A stretch of DNA of 64,000 nt from Glycomyces harbinensis (lineage in GTDB: Bacteria; Actinomycetota; Actinomycetes; Mycobacteriales; Micromonosporaceae). Of this stretch, positions 7,253 through 16,325 are shown one piece after another (positions within the stretch are counted from its first letter, which is position 1; each line of letters begins with the position of its first letter). Both the position numbers and the translations under genes were made by a program. Location of the stretch: NCBI RefSeq assembly GCF_900101745.1, contig NZ_FNAD01000013.1, positions 62,001-126,000 on the forward strand. The letters run 5' to 3'. The notes below the pieces were generated by a model. That model saw only the letters and a program-made list of their open reading frames with translations, did not search any database and had not been told where the DNA came from.

Positions 7253-8815
7253 ATGACCAGATCAACCGCACGCAAAGCACTCGCCGCGGCGCTGGCCGCC
7301 GCAGTCGCGCTGCTCGCCGTCGGGAGCCCTGCATACGCGAGGGACCCCGCACTCGTCGAGACCGGCGACGGCTGGCTGCACGGCACGGTCGGCGACCGCA
7401 CCCGCACCTTCGAGGGCATCCCCTACGCCGCCCCACCGGTCGGCGACCTCCGCTGGGCCGCAACCGAACCCGCAGCATCCTGGGAAGGCGTGCGGGAGGC
7501 CGTCGAACCCGGCGCCGCCTGCGCGCAGGAGGGCCGCCGGGACGGCGAACCCGTCCACGGCAGCGAGGACTGCCTGTTCCTCAACGTCCACACGCCACTG
7601 GAGACCGACGGTCCGGCGCCGGTCATGGTGTTCCTCCACGGCGGCGGGCTCAACACCGGCGAAGGCGCGATGTACGACCCGACCCGGATCGTGGAGCGCT
7701 CGGGCGTCATCGTCGTCACGGTCAACTACCGGCTCGGCGCACTCGGCTTCCTCGCCCACCCCGACCTGACCGATCCCTACGCCGGGAACTTCGGCCTCGC
7801 CGACCAGCAGGCCGCGCTCCGGTGGGTCGGCGACAACATCGGCGCGTTCGGCGGCGACCCGGGCAACGTGACCCTCTGGGGCCAGTCCGCGGGCGGGCGC
7901 TCCACCTGCGCGCAGCTGGCCGCGCCGGGCGCTGAAGGCCTGTTCCACAAGGCGATCGTGCAGAGCGCGCCGTGCGGCAACGCGGTCCTCACCCGATCCG
8001 AGGCCGAGCGCCGCGGCGGCGACCATGCCGCCGCGCTCGGCTGCGGCGACGCCGCGGACACCGAGGCGTGCCTGCGCGACGCCGACCTCGCCGACCTCGT
8101 GGCGCTCGGCGCGAACGAGCCCAGCCCGGTGGTGCGCCGCGCGGCCGATCAGCCCTGGTCCCCGGTCGCCGGCACCGAAGCCCTGCCGCTGCAACCGCTC
8201 ACGGCGATGCGCTTGGGCCTGGCCGCCGACGTGCCGCTGATCCACGGCGGCACGAGCGACGAGATGCGCTCGTTCGTCTACAGCGGCTACGACGCCCGGC
8301 AGAACCCGGTGACGGCCGAAAGCTACCCCGGCGTCGTCGCGAACCTGTTCGGCGACAGGGCCGCCGCCGCGATCATCGACCGCTACCCGGCGGACTACTC
8401 GGTGACGCCGAGCATCACGCTCGCCACGCTCCTGACCGACTACGGCGCGATGCTCGGCACCTGCTCGCAGCCGCCCGCGCTCGACGCGACGCGGCGGGGC
8501 GCGCCGGTCTACGCGTACGAGTTCGCCGAGCCGGCCCCTGACGTGGCCGGGTTCCCGATCGGGGCGCACCACAGTGCGGACCTTCCCTACCTGCTCGAAG
8601 CCGACCACGGATTCGGGACCCCCGCACCGCCTACGGGTGACCGGAAGGTCCTCGCGGACGCGATGATCGACCGCTGGACCGCGTTCGCGGCCTCGGGCGA
8701 CCCCGGCTGGGACCCCTACCGGGACGGCGAGGCGCTCGCGATGTCGATCGACGGGACCGGCATGGTCGACGTCGCCGACGGGCACCACTGCGGGTTCTGG
8801 AAGCGGTTCAGGTGA
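7253..8815 (+). CDS. Secreted type-B carboxylesterase
   Basis: A 520-aa alpha/beta hydrolase of the carboxylesterase/cholinesterase family that hydrolyses carboxylic esters. A Sec signal peptide (ALAAALAAAVALLAVGSPAYA) is cleaved near residue 28. Visible motifs are the oxyanion hole HGGG, the early EDCLFLNVHTP block, the nucleophile elbow GQSAGG (Ser212), the acid region HGGTSDEM, and the catalytic His in GAHHSADLPYLL (about residue 440). The elbow has Gln where most relatives have Glu. No good ribosome site precedes the ATG; an in-frame GTG 9 nt earlier is the alternative start. It is convergent with the GH27 gene, separated by a bidirectional hairpin. Confidence 0.9.
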   Translation: MTRSTARKALAAALAAAVALLAVGSPAYARDPALVETGDGWLHGTVGDRTRTFEGIPYAAPPVGDLRWAATEPAASWEGVREAVEPGAACAQEGRRDGEPVHGSEDCLFLNVHTPLETDGPAPVMVFLHGGGLNTGEGAMYDPTRIVERSGVIVVTVNYRLGALGFLAHPDLTDPYAGNFGLADQQAALRWVGDNIGAFGGDPGNVTLWGQSAGGRSTCAQLAAPGAEGLFHKAIVQSAPCGNAVLTRSEAERRGGDHAAALGCGDAADTEACLRDADLADLVALGANEPSPVVRRAADQPWSPVAGTEALPLQPLTAMRLGLAADVPLIHGGTSDEMRSFVYSGYDARQNPVTAESYPGVVANLFGDRAAAAIIDRYPADYSVTPSITLATLLTDYGAMLGTCSQPPALDATRRGAPVYAYEFAEPAPDVAGFPIGAHHSADLPYLLEADHGFGTPAPPTGDRKVLADAMIDRWTAFAASGDPGWDPYRDGEALAMSIDGTGMVDVADGHHCGFWKRFR

Positions 8816-8836
8816 ACCGCGGCTGACCCGCCGCAC

Positions 8837-8879
8837 GCGAAGGGCCCCGGCGTTCGAGGAGAACGCCGGGACCCTTCGC
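8837..8879. terminator. Bidirectional terminator between esterase and GH27
   Basis: A 19-bp stem with one mismatch or wobble (arms starting GCGAAGGG and ending CCCTTCGC) and a 5-nt loop. It lies between two convergent stop codons and can serve both. Confidence 0.85.
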
Positions 8880-8886
8880 TCAGTCG

Positions 8887-11298
8887 TCAGCTCACGGATT
8901 TCACCGTGTACGCGAAGGCGTCCGCGCGCATGGTCTCGCCGGAGACCATGACCGCCCGGAACGTGTGCTCGCCGTCCCGGAGTCCGGTGGCGCTGAACAG
9001 CTCCCGGCCGGTGAGGCGAGCCGCGCTCGCGGTGTCGACGCGGTCGACCAGTTCGCCGTCGATATAGATGTCGACCTCGCCCTGGTCGGGCCCGGTCGGC
9101 CCGGTCCACGTGACGGCGGTGCCGCGGAAGCCGAACGAGACGGCGTCCCCGACGGCGGCCGTGGCGTGGACGTCGTCGAGGTGGTCGCCGCGGAACCGGA
9201 AGTCCAGCGCCCCTTCGCCTTCGGGAAGACCGGCCAGGTATGCCGCGTGCACCGTGACCACGTCGCCCTCGACCGTGTAGTCCGTGCCCGCTTCGAGCGC
9301 TTCGCCTTCGTGCGCGATGCCCTCGAGTTCGCCGGCGTCGCGCAGCAGCGTGACCGCGACGTCCTCCGGCTCGGCCTTGTCGAACGCCGCACTGCCGGGC
9401 TGGATCAGGGTCTCCTGCCGCACGTCGAACCGGTCGAGGAGCATGAACTGCCCCGACTTCTTCTCCAGCCGGATGGTGTGCGCGCCGTTCGGCAGGTCCG
9501 CGACGCTGTAGACGACCTGCTGGACGCCGCGCCCCTCGGCCTGGTGGGTGTCGACGGTCTCCTGGAACTCGCCGTCGAGGTAGACGTCGACTTCCCCTTG
9601 GGACTCATGGGTCTCGGTCACGTAGTCGACCCCGGTGCCCACGAAGGCGTATTCGACGGCGTCGCCGTTCGACTCGCTGTAGTGGACGTCGTCCTGGTGG
9701 TCGCCCATGCCGCGGCCGGTGCTGTGGCCCCACGATCCGGTGTAGGCGATCTCGGGGGAGTCGTCGTTGACGGGCACCGTGTACGACGCCTCGGGCGCCG
9801 TGGGCGCCTCGCCGGTGGAGGAGTCGCCGACCGCCAGGGCCAGCGCCTGGGAGGTGGCGGCGACTTCGCTGCCGCCGTTGCGGTTCCAGTCGCCTTCGTA
9901 GGCGACGCGCAGGCTGTCGTCGTTGACGGTGACTTCAGCGCCCTTGGACGGGGTCACCTTGAACAGGCGCGTGCCGTTGATCGGGACGTTCGCGGCGGTG
10001 TACTCGCCGTCGAACTTCCCGAGGTCCTCCTGCGCCCACAGGTCGCGGACCTTCGCGGAGCCGTCGAGGCCGATGTCGGCGAAGTCCAGCGTCATGTCGG
10101 CGTCGGTGGCGCCGGTGTTGAACAGCGCCACGGTGTACGTGCCGTCGGCGTTCAGCGCGTACCAGGTCTGGCGCGGCGTCGCGGTGGCGACGGGGCGGGC
10201 GGGGACGCCCGCCTGGTTGACGGCGATGACCTCGGGGTTGGTGAGCAGTTCGATGCCGTACTCGTCGAGGGTCGTGAGGTCGTCGCCGAGGTACATGGGG
10301 GAGGCGGAGACGGCCCACAGGGTGGCGGCGGTGCGGCGCTCGTCGCGGGTGAGGCCGTCCATCCGCCCGTTGCCGACGTTGAGCGAGTCGAGGTCGTTCC
10401 AGCCGGTGTCCGGGCCGGCGTGGCGCCACCATTCGGCGACGCGCGGGAAGAGTCGTTCGATGTTCTCCCACTTGGTGAGTGCTTCGCCGGGGCAGTAGCA
10501 CTCGACGTCCCAGTCGACGCGCCAGCCCTGGGCGTGCTCGGCCCAGTAGTCGGCGTAGTCGATGTCGAGGGCCCAGGAGAGTTCGAGCCAGATGTCGTGG
10601 CCTTCGAGGGCCTGGGACCAGGCGGCCACGTCGTCGCGGGCGTCGAGCGACAGGTCCGAGACACCCGATCCCGGTGTCACGGAGTCGAACTTGACGAAGT
10701 CGACGCCCCAGCTCGCGATGAGGTCGGCGATCGAGTCGATGTAGGCCTGGGAGCACGGGTTCGCGAAGTCGATGCGGTAGCCGAGGTCCCAGTAGTCGGC
10801 CTGCTGGAGCGGCTGCATCGCGATGTCGGCGGTGGAGCATTCGGGGGCGCCGGCGATCGGCAGGTCGTCCTCGTAGACCTGGGGCGAGAGTCCGGGGATG
10901 AAGTACAGGCCGAACTTCTGGCCGTTGTCGTGGACGTGGTCGATGACCTCCTGGAGGCCGTCGGGGTACAGGGCGGTGCTGGGGACGGGGCGGCCGTGCC
11001 CGTCGACGCCGCCGTTCCAGCCCGCGTCGACGTTGATGTACTCGTAGCCGTATTCCTGGAGCTTGTCGTGCATGGCGTCGGACTGGGCCTTGAGCTGCTC
11101 GGCGTCGATCCACTGGCTGTCGCCGGTGTACACCTGCATGCTGAAACTGCTCCAGCCCATGTAGGGGCGCTCGCCGAGGGGCTCGTCCTCTGCTTGGGCC
11201 GCAACGGGTCCGGTGGGGATCACGGTGAGGGCGAGGGCCGCCGCGACGGCTGCCGCGGCGGCGGCTCCCAGGCCGCGTCGGTGGTGGTGCTGGTCCAT
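8887..11298 (-). CDS. Secreted GH27 alpha-galactosidase with C-terminal X2 and binding modules
   Basis: An 803-aa extracellular enzyme removing terminal alpha-galactose. A Sec signal peptide occupies residues 1-35, followed by the GH27 barrel: MGWSSF at the start, nucleophile Asp205 in FVKFDSV, an acid/base candidate in GWRVDWDVE, and GWNDLDSLNVGNG near the barrel end. A beta-sandwich reaches about residue 440. The tail is modular. A truncated repeat (VTVNDDSLRVAYEGDWNRNGG, ~456) is followed by a fuller copy (VPVNDDSPEIAYTGSW, ~504), an X2-like domain (~634-700) and a second 'EVDIYIDGELVDRVDT' sandwich. GAGAGGAAG precedes the start. It lies 45 bp after the enolase-family gene in the same direction and is the only secreted member of this operon. 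Confidence 0.93.
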   Translation of the reverse strand: MDQHHHRRGLGAAAAAAVAAALALTVIPTGPVAAQAEDEPLGERPYMGWSSFSMQVYTGDSQWIDAEQLKAQSDAMHDKLQEYGYEYINVDAGWNGGVDGHGRPVPSTALYPDGLQEVIDHVHDNGQKFGLYFIPGLSPQVYEDDLPIAGAPECSTADIAMQPLQQADYWDLGYRIDFANPCSQAYIDSIADLIASWGVDFVKFDSVTPGSGVSDLSLDARDDVAAWSQALEGHDIWLELSWALDIDYADYWAEHAQGWRVDWDVECYCPGEALTKWENIERLFPRVAEWWRHAGPDTGWNDLDSLNVGNGRMDGLTRDERRTAATLWAVSASPMYLGDDLTTLDEYGIELLTNPEVIAVNQAGVPARPVATATPRQTWYALNADGTYTVALFNTGATDADMTLDFADIGLDGSAKVRDLWAQEDLGKFDGEYTAANVPINGTRLFKVTPSKGAEVTVNDDSLRVAYEGDWNRNGGSEVAATSQALALAVGDSSTGEAPTAPEASYTVPVNDDSPEIAYTGSWGHSTGRGMGDHQDDVHYSESNGDAVEYAFVGTGVDYVTETHESQGEVDVYLDGEFQETVDTHQAEGRGVQQVVYSVADLPNGAHTIRLEKKSGQFMLLDRFDVRQETLIQPGSAAFDKAEPEDVAVTLLRDAGELEGIAHEGEALEAGTDYTVEGDVVTVHAAYLAGLPEGEGALDFRFRGDHLDDVHATAAVGDAVSFGFRGTAVTWTGPTGPDQGEVDIYIDGELVDRVDTASAARLTGRELFSATGLRDGEHTFRAVMVSGETMRADAFAYTVKSVS

Positions 11299-11343
11299 GA
11301 GCTTCCTCTCTGGATGGTCGTCGTTGACCGCTCCGGTTCGCGC

Positions 11344-12435
11344 TCAGGCGGTCCGGAGTCGTTCGATCGCGTCGCGGTCCCAGGCGATGCCGAGGCCGGG
11401 CGCGCCGGGGGCCCGCAGCCGGTCGCCGTCCATGCGGAGCGGGGCCGTGGTGATCGCCCCGAGCTGCGGGATGTGCTCGACGTACTGTCCGTTGGGGACG
11501 GCGGCGGCGAGCGACACGTGCAGTTCCATGAGGAAGTGCGGTGCGACCGGGAGCGAGTGGGCCTCGGCGAGGTGGGCGATCTTGAGCCACGGGGTGATGC
11601 CGCCGACGCGGGCGACGTCGGGCTGGAGGACCGCGGCCGCGCCGAGGCTCGCGTAGGTCTGGAACTGGCGCGGCGAGTACAGGCTCTCGCCGACCGCGAC
11701 GGGGATCGAGGTCGCCTCGGCGAGGCGCCGGTGTGCGAGCGGGTCGTCTGCGGGGAGCGGTTCTTCGAGCCATCCGATCCCGAAGGGCTCGAACGCCTTC
11801 GCGCGCCGGACCGCCTCGCCGAGGGTGAAGCACTGGTTGGCGTCGACCAGAAGCGCGAAGCGGTCGCCGACGGCGTCGCGGACGGCGCCGAGCCGTGCGA
11901 CGTCGTCGGCCAGGTGCGGCTTGCCGACCTTGATCTTGACGCCCGCGAAGCCGGCGTCCCGGGCCGCGAGGGCGCCGGCGACGAGTTCGTCCGTGCCGAG
12001 GTGGAGCCAGCCGCCTTCGGTGTCGTAGGCGGGCACCGATTCGCGGGCGCCGCCGGCCATTCGCCACAGTGGTCGGTCGGTGCGATGCCCGTCGGCGTCC
12101 CAGACGGCGGTGTCGACGGCGGCGAACGCGAGGGAGGTGATCGCGCCGACCGTGGTCGCGCGGGTGGCGGCGGCCATGGCCTCGATGATCTGCTCGGGGC
12201 GGGTGGCGTCGAGGCCGAGCACGACCGGCAGCAGCGTCTCGCGCAGGAGGCTGAGGACCGCGGGACCGCCGGTGCCGATCGTGTAGGTGTAGCCGAGCCC
12301 GCGGACCTCGGATTCGCAGACGATTTCGACGAACACGGTCTCCTGCGCCCGAAAGGACTGCATGGCGTCGGTGCGCGGGCGTTCGACGGGCAGTTCGATC
12401 AGCCACGCCTCGGCGCCGGTGACGCGGTCGCTCAT
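11344..12435 (-). CDS. Enolase-superfamily enzyme (mandelate racemase/muconate cycloisomerase group)
   Basis: A 363-aa cytoplasmic enzyme that abstracts a proton alpha to a carboxylate, typically racemising or dehydrating sugar acids. The capping domain is N-terminal. Barrel motifs are visible in order: the Lys-x-Lys base (GVKIKVG), metal ligands in LVDANQ, WLEEPL and AVGESL, and a His in APHFLMELH. The specificity (sugar-acid dehydratase, epimerase or other) cannot be fixed. L-fuconate or a galactose-derived acid would suit the neighbouring GH95 and GH36, but the length is shorter than typical L-fuconate dehydratases. The start has GAGGAGA and overlaps the SGNH stop by 4 bp (ATGA), indicating translational coupling. 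Confidence 0.88.
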   Translation of the reverse strand: MSDRVTGAEAWLIELPVERPRTDAMQSFRAQETVFVEIVCESEVRGLGYTYTIGTGGPAVLSLLRETLLPVVLGLDATRPEQIIEAMAAATRATTVGAITSLAFAAVDTAVWDADGHRTDRPLWRMAGGARESVPAYDTEGGWLHLGTDELVAGALAARDAGFAGVKIKVGKPHLADDVARLGAVRDAVGDRFALLVDANQCFTLGEAVRRAKAFEPFGIGWLEEPLPADDPLAHRRLAEATSIPVAVGESLYSPRQFQTYASLGAAAVLQPDVARVGGITPWLKIAHLAEAHSLPVAPHFLMELHVSLAAAVPNGQYVEHIPQLGAITTAPLRMDGDRLRAPGAPGLGIAWDRDAIERLRTA

Positions 12436-13028
12436 CGCGTCTCCTCGAGCAGCGCACCGGTGTGCGCGAGCCAGAGTTCGGCCAGCGCCTCGTGCCCGCG
12501 GTCGCCGGGGTGGACGCCGTCGGGCGCGAGGCCGTGCGGGTCGCCGAGGGCGTTCAGCACCTCGTCGGCGGGCACGAGCACCGCGGCGAACTCGTCCGCG
12601 AGGTCGCGGACGGCGGTGATCTTCTCGTCCAGGTCCTCGCGCCAGGCCTCCTGCTCTCCGGTGACCGGCAGCAGGAACGGCTCGACGAGCACGAGACGGG
12701 CATCGAGTCCTTTGAGGATCGACCGGTAGTCGGCGGCGAAGTCCGCCGCGCTCGTGGGGTCGCCGCTGTCGTAGCGCCGCCACATGTCGTTGACGCCGAT
12801 GAGGACGCTGACGATCGTCGGTCGCAGCGCCGCGACGTCGGTGTCCCAGCGGCCCTTGAGGTCGCGGACGCGGTCACCCGAGACGCCGCGGTTGGCGACG
12901 GCGAATCCGGCCGCGGCCAGGGCCGGCGCGAGCAATCGGACGTAGCCGGAGCCGAGGGCGTCGGGGTCCTCGCGGCGGCCGCAGTCGGTGACGGAGTCGC
13001 CGGCGAAGACGACGAGCGGGGTGGTCAC
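12432..13028 (-). CDS. SGNH/GDSL-family esterase (intracellular)
   Basis: A 198-aa SGNH hydrolase, probably a carbohydrate acetyl-esterase given its neighbours. The four blocks are visible: FAGDSVTD (nucleophile Ser12), NRGVSGDRV (Gly), LIGVNDMW (Asn) and APDGVHPGDRGH (catalytic Asp and His). There is no signal peptide, so it would deacetylate an imported oligosaccharide. The GTG start has GAGGAGA and overlaps the GH36 stop by 4 bp (GTGA). Its own stop overlaps the next start, so three genes are translationally coupled. Confidence 0.9.
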   Translation of the reverse strand: MTTPLVVFAGDSVTDCGRREDPDALGSGYVRLLAPALAAAGFAVANRGVSGDRVRDLKGRWDTDVAALRPTIVSVLIGVNDMWRRYDSGDPTSAADFAADYRSILKGLDARLVLVEPFLLPVTGEQEAWREDLDEKITAVRDLADEFAAVLVPADEVLNALGDPHGLAPDGVHPGDRGHEALAELWLAHTGALLEETR

Positions 13029-15214
13029 AGGGTTCTCCTCAGGTCGAGCAGCATGGCCTGCTGCGGGTTCAGGGTCGGCAGCGGCACGCCGGCGAGGGCC
13101 AGCACGGCCCCGTCGAGGACGATGCCGTCGGCGGCGGCTCCGGCGAGCCAGGCGGGGTCGGTGTTCTGGTGGCGGCTCGCGGCCCCGATCTCCTCGCGGA
13201 CGCGGACGCGGTAGCGCGCTGCCGGGTCGAGGCCGGGGAGGCGCACCCTCCCGGACTGTCCCGCAGGGGAAGTGGCGGTCCGGGCCCAGACGTAGACCGC
13301 CTGTGAGCCGTCCTGGGCGACCACGCCGCTGAGCGCGGTCGCCTCGTCGGCGAGGTCGGCGTTGACGACGCGTCCGGTGTGGACGAGTCCGCGCAGCTCC
13401 TTGTACAGGTCGGCCCAGGCCCGCACCGCCTCCAGCTCGGCCGCGGTCGCGATCGAGAGGTCCATCTCGATCCCGGCGTGCGCGGTGAGCGAGGCGGCGA
13501 GGCGGAACGGCAGGTCGGTGGTGCGCGAGGTCGTGTGCGAGCGGGCGGCGCCGAGGTGGGAGCCGATGAGCTCCGGCGGCACGAGCATCCGCGTCCAGCG
13601 CTCGATCTGCGCGCGCTCGACCGGGTCGTTGCAGTCGGTGGCCCACAGTCGGTCGGTGTGGTCGAGGATGCCCAGGTCGATGCGTCCGCCGCCGCCCGAG
13701 CAGGTCTCGATCTCCAGGCCCGGGTGGCGTTCGCGCAGTTCGTCCAGGAGCCGGTACAGCGCGAGCGTCTGCACCCGCACCGCGGGGCGCTCGGTCCCGT
13801 CGGCGCGGCCGACGGCCTCCAGCAGGTCCCGGTTGTGGTCCCACTTGAGGTAGTCGATCCCGTATTCGGACACTGTGGAGCTGATGCGTTCGAGCACGTA
13901 CGCGTACGCCTCGGGCCGGGCGATGTCGAGCACGTACTGGTGGCGCGCCGAGGGACCGAGCCCGCGCGCGGGCCCGAGCACCCAGTCCGGATGCGCGCGT
14001 GCGAGGTCGGAGTCGAGGTTGACCATCTCGGGTTCGAACCACAGGCCGAACTCCATGCCGCGGGCGCGGACGAGGTCGACGAAGGGGCCCAGGCCTCGGG
14101 GCCAGACCGCCGCGTCCACGTACCAGTCGCCGAGCCCGGCGCGGTCGCCGCGGCGGCCGCGGAACCAGCCGTCGTCCAGCACGATCCGCTCGACGCCCAC
14201 CTTGGCGGCGGACTCGACCAGCGCGGTCAGGCGCTCCAGGTCGTGGTCGAAGTAGACGGCCTCCCAGGTGTTGAGCACCAGCGGCCGGGGTCCGGCCGGG
14301 TGGGAGGGCCGGGCCCGCTGGCGCCGGTGGAGGCGGTCGGCGATCCCGTCGAGTCCGGCGTCCGACCAGGTGAAGACGGCGGTGGGCGCGTCGTAGCGCT
14401 CGCCGGCGGCGAGCAGCACTTCACCGGGGTGCAGGGCCTCGCCGACGCCGAGGACGGCGTTGAAGGCCCCGGCGCCTTCGGGGAGGCGTTCGACGAAGTA
14501 CTCGCTCTCGCCGCTCCACGCCAGGTGCGCGGCCCACACTTCGCCGTGCCCGAACCCGAATCCCCTGGTGCCGGCGGCCATCAGGTACGGCGTGTCGTGG
14601 CCGGGCTTGCCGCGGTGCGCCCGGCGCAGGTGCGTGCCGAAGCGGATCGCGCCGCGCTGGGGCGCGCGCTCGCGGCACCACTTGCCGGAGAAGTCGAGCA
14701 GTTCGGCCGCGCGGTCGGGCAATGGCATGAGCGTGCGCAGCGCGCCGAGCGCGTAGGGGGCGGCCTCGACGCCGGGAGCGAGGTCGTCCCTGGTGAGCGA
14801 GCGGTCCACGGTCAGGACCCCGAACGGGTCGAGCGCGAACGCGATCTCGCCGCGCATCCCGCACAGCGGGTCGGTGAACGCCAGCCGGAGGCGCCCGCCG
14901 CCCGCCTCGTCCGGGTCGCACTCGGCGGCGACGAGTTCGGGGCGCGGCGTGGTGGCGCCGCCCGCGGCGTGGCCCTCCTGGGCCGGGGTGCCCGACCAGC
15001 CGTCGCGCTCGCTCGGCCAGACGGTCAGCGTGCGGGGCTCGTCGGGGGCGTTGTTGAGGACCGCCGGCACGGAGGTGGCCCGCAGGCCCTCGTCCGCGAT
15101 CGGGCCGAGGTCGGCGCCCCAGTGCAGGACCCGCGGGACGGGGCCCGCGGTGTCGACCACGAGCGAGGTGCCCGCGGCTCTGAGGGTGAAGACGGCGTCG
15201 ACGCCGTGGCGCAT
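13025..15214 (-). CDS. GH36 alpha-galactosidase (intracellular)
   Basis: A 729-aa retaining alpha-galactosidase of the melibiase type. It has an N-terminal beta-sandwich, a barrel with nucleophile Asp459 in DYLKWDHNRDLLE, the downstream ETCSGGGGRIDLG loop, and an acid/base region ATDCNDPVER. No signal peptide is present, so it acts on imported galactosides, unlike the secreted GH27 of the same operon. The ATG at 15214 has AAGGAG. First gene of the four-gene minus-strand operon, divergent from the ABC permease operon. Confidence 0.94.
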   Translation of the reverse strand: MRHGVDAVFTLRAAGTSLVVDTAGPVPRVLHWGADLGPIADEGLRATSVPAVLNNAPDEPRTLTVWPSERDGWSGTPAQEGHAAGGATTPRPELVAAECDPDEAGGGRLRLAFTDPLCGMRGEIAFALDPFGVLTVDRSLTRDDLAPGVEAAPYALGALRTLMPLPDRAAELLDFSGKWCRERAPQRGAIRFGTHLRRAHRGKPGHDTPYLMAAGTRGFGFGHGEVWAAHLAWSGESEYFVERLPEGAGAFNAVLGVGEALHPGEVLLAAGERYDAPTAVFTWSDAGLDGIADRLHRRQRARPSHPAGPRPLVLNTWEAVYFDHDLERLTALVESAAKVGVERIVLDDGWFRGRRGDRAGLGDWYVDAAVWPRGLGPFVDLVRARGMEFGLWFEPEMVNLDSDLARAHPDWVLGPARGLGPSARHQYVLDIARPEAYAYVLERISSTVSEYGIDYLKWDHNRDLLEAVGRADGTERPAVRVQTLALYRLLDELRERHPGLEIETCSGGGGRIDLGILDHTDRLWATDCNDPVERAQIERWTRMLVPPELIGSHLGAARSHTTSRTTDLPFRLAASLTAHAGIEMDLSIATAAELEAVRAWADLYKELRGLVHTGRVVNADLADEATALSGVVAQDGSQAVYVWARTATSPAGQSGRVRLPGLDPAARYRVRVREEIGAASRHQNTDPAWLAGAAADGIVLDGAVLALAGVPLPTLNPQQAMLLDLRRTL

Positions 15215-15247
15215 CGTGGCTCCTTGCGATCAATGGCGATCAATTAC

Positions 15248-15276
15248 TTGACAACGTGAATTAACCATGTTTAGTC
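15248..15276 (+). promoter_or_regulatory. Promoter of the permease-GH95-deacetylase-binding protein operon
   Basis: A consensus TTGACA (15248-15253), exactly 17 bp, then TTAGTC (15271-15276), in an AT-rich island between the divergent GH36 and permease genes. The spacer begins ACGTGAATT, so GACAACGTG is present, identical to nine bases of the second LacI site at 23277-23288. That is only a half-site and may be coincidence. Confidence 0.65.
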
Positions 15277-15365
15277 TTTCAGCGCAAGTCCCGATCGCAA
15301 AATCCCACCTCAGCGCACCGCAAGCACACCGCCGCCGCCCGGGCGGCCGAAGAACAGGAAGATCA

Positions 15366-16325
15366 ATGTCGCTCTCCACCGCCGGAGCCGCCCCGAAGCG
15401 GCCCCCCGCGACAGGCCCGAAGCGCCCGCCGCGCCGACCCGCCGCGAACTCCCCGGCCCACCGCGGCGACGGCTGGCTCGCCTGGATCCTCATCGCACCC
15501 GCGATGATCGGATTCCTCGTCTTCGCCGTCTACCCCACCCTGCGCGGCGTCTACCTGAGCTTCACCGAGTTCCGCGTGCTCACCCCGCCCACCTGGATCG
15601 GACTCGAGAACTTCCGCGAGATGTTCGCCGACTCGGTCTTCTGGTCCTCGCTCGGCGTCACCGTCTACTTCGTCGTCATCGCCGTCTCGCTCACCATGAT
15701 CGTCTCGATCGCCACCGCCGCGGTCCTGCACCGCATCACCGAGTCCACCGTCATCCGCGGACTCATCATCCTGCCGTTCCTGATCTCCACCGTCGTCGCC
15801 GCGACCGTCTGGTCCTGGATGCTTGACACGCAGCTGGGCATCGTCAACGTCGTCGTCCAGGCCTTCGGCGGCGACGGCGTCCAGTTCCTCACCTCGCGCG
15901 AATGGGCGATCCCCTCGGTCGCCTTCATCCACGTCTGGAAGAACATGGGCTACACCGCGATCATCATCTTCGCCGGACTCCAGACCATCCCGCCCCAGGT
16001 CTACGAGGCCGGCCGCATCGACGGCGCCGGCGAATCGAAGATGTTCTTCCGCCTCACCCTGCCGCTCCTGCGGCCCATCCTCGCGCTCGTACTGGTGCTC
16101 AACGTCATCGGCGCGTTCCAGATGTTCGACATCGTCTCGGTCACCACCAAGGGCGGCCCGGCCAACGCCTCCAACGTGCTCCAGATGTACATCTACTCGA
16201 AGGCGTTCGGCCAGTTCGACTTCGGCTACGCATCGGCGATGTCCCTCTCGCTCTTCGCGATCCTCATCATCATCACGTTCCTGCAGATGCGACTGCTGCG
16301 GGCCAACGAATCGGAGACCGACTGA
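15366..16325 (+). CDS. Sugar ABC transporter permease, MalF type
   Basis: A 319-aa inner-membrane permease with a proline/arginine-rich cytoplasmic tail followed by six predicted helices from about residue 38 ([20 protein letters not shown]). The EAA loop that contacts the ATPase is visible as [20 protein letters not shown]. The start at 15366 follows AGGAAG. It overlaps the next permease (TGATG). No ATPase gene is nearby, so a shared MsiK-type ATPase is inferred. The partner binding protein is the fifth gene of this operon (20622). Confidence 0.92.
   Translation: MSLSTAGAAPKRPPATGPKRPPRRPAANSPAHRGDGWLAWILIAPAMIGFLVFAVYPTLRGVYLSFTEFRVLTPPTWIGLENFREMFADSVFWSSLGVTVYFVVIAVSLTMIVSIATAAVLHRITESTVIRGLIILPFLISTVVAATVWSWMLDTQLGIVNVVVQAFGGDGVQFLTSREWAIPSVAFIHVWKNMGYTAIIIFAGLQTIPPQVYEAGRIDGAGESKMFFRLTLPLLRPILALVLVLNVIGAFQMFDIVSVTTKGGPANASNVLQMYIYSKAFGQFDFGYASAMSLSLFAILIIITFLQMRLLRANESETD

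Noticed and set aside
8965-12729. 1254-codon plus-strand open frame opposite GH27 and enolase genes
   Set aside because: Shadow frame with low-complexity Val/Gly/Arg content and no ribosome site.
14030-14045. GGGTTCGAACC resembling a tRNA T-arm
   Set aside because: It lies inside the conserved GH36 coding sequence and no tRNA cloverleaf surrounds it.
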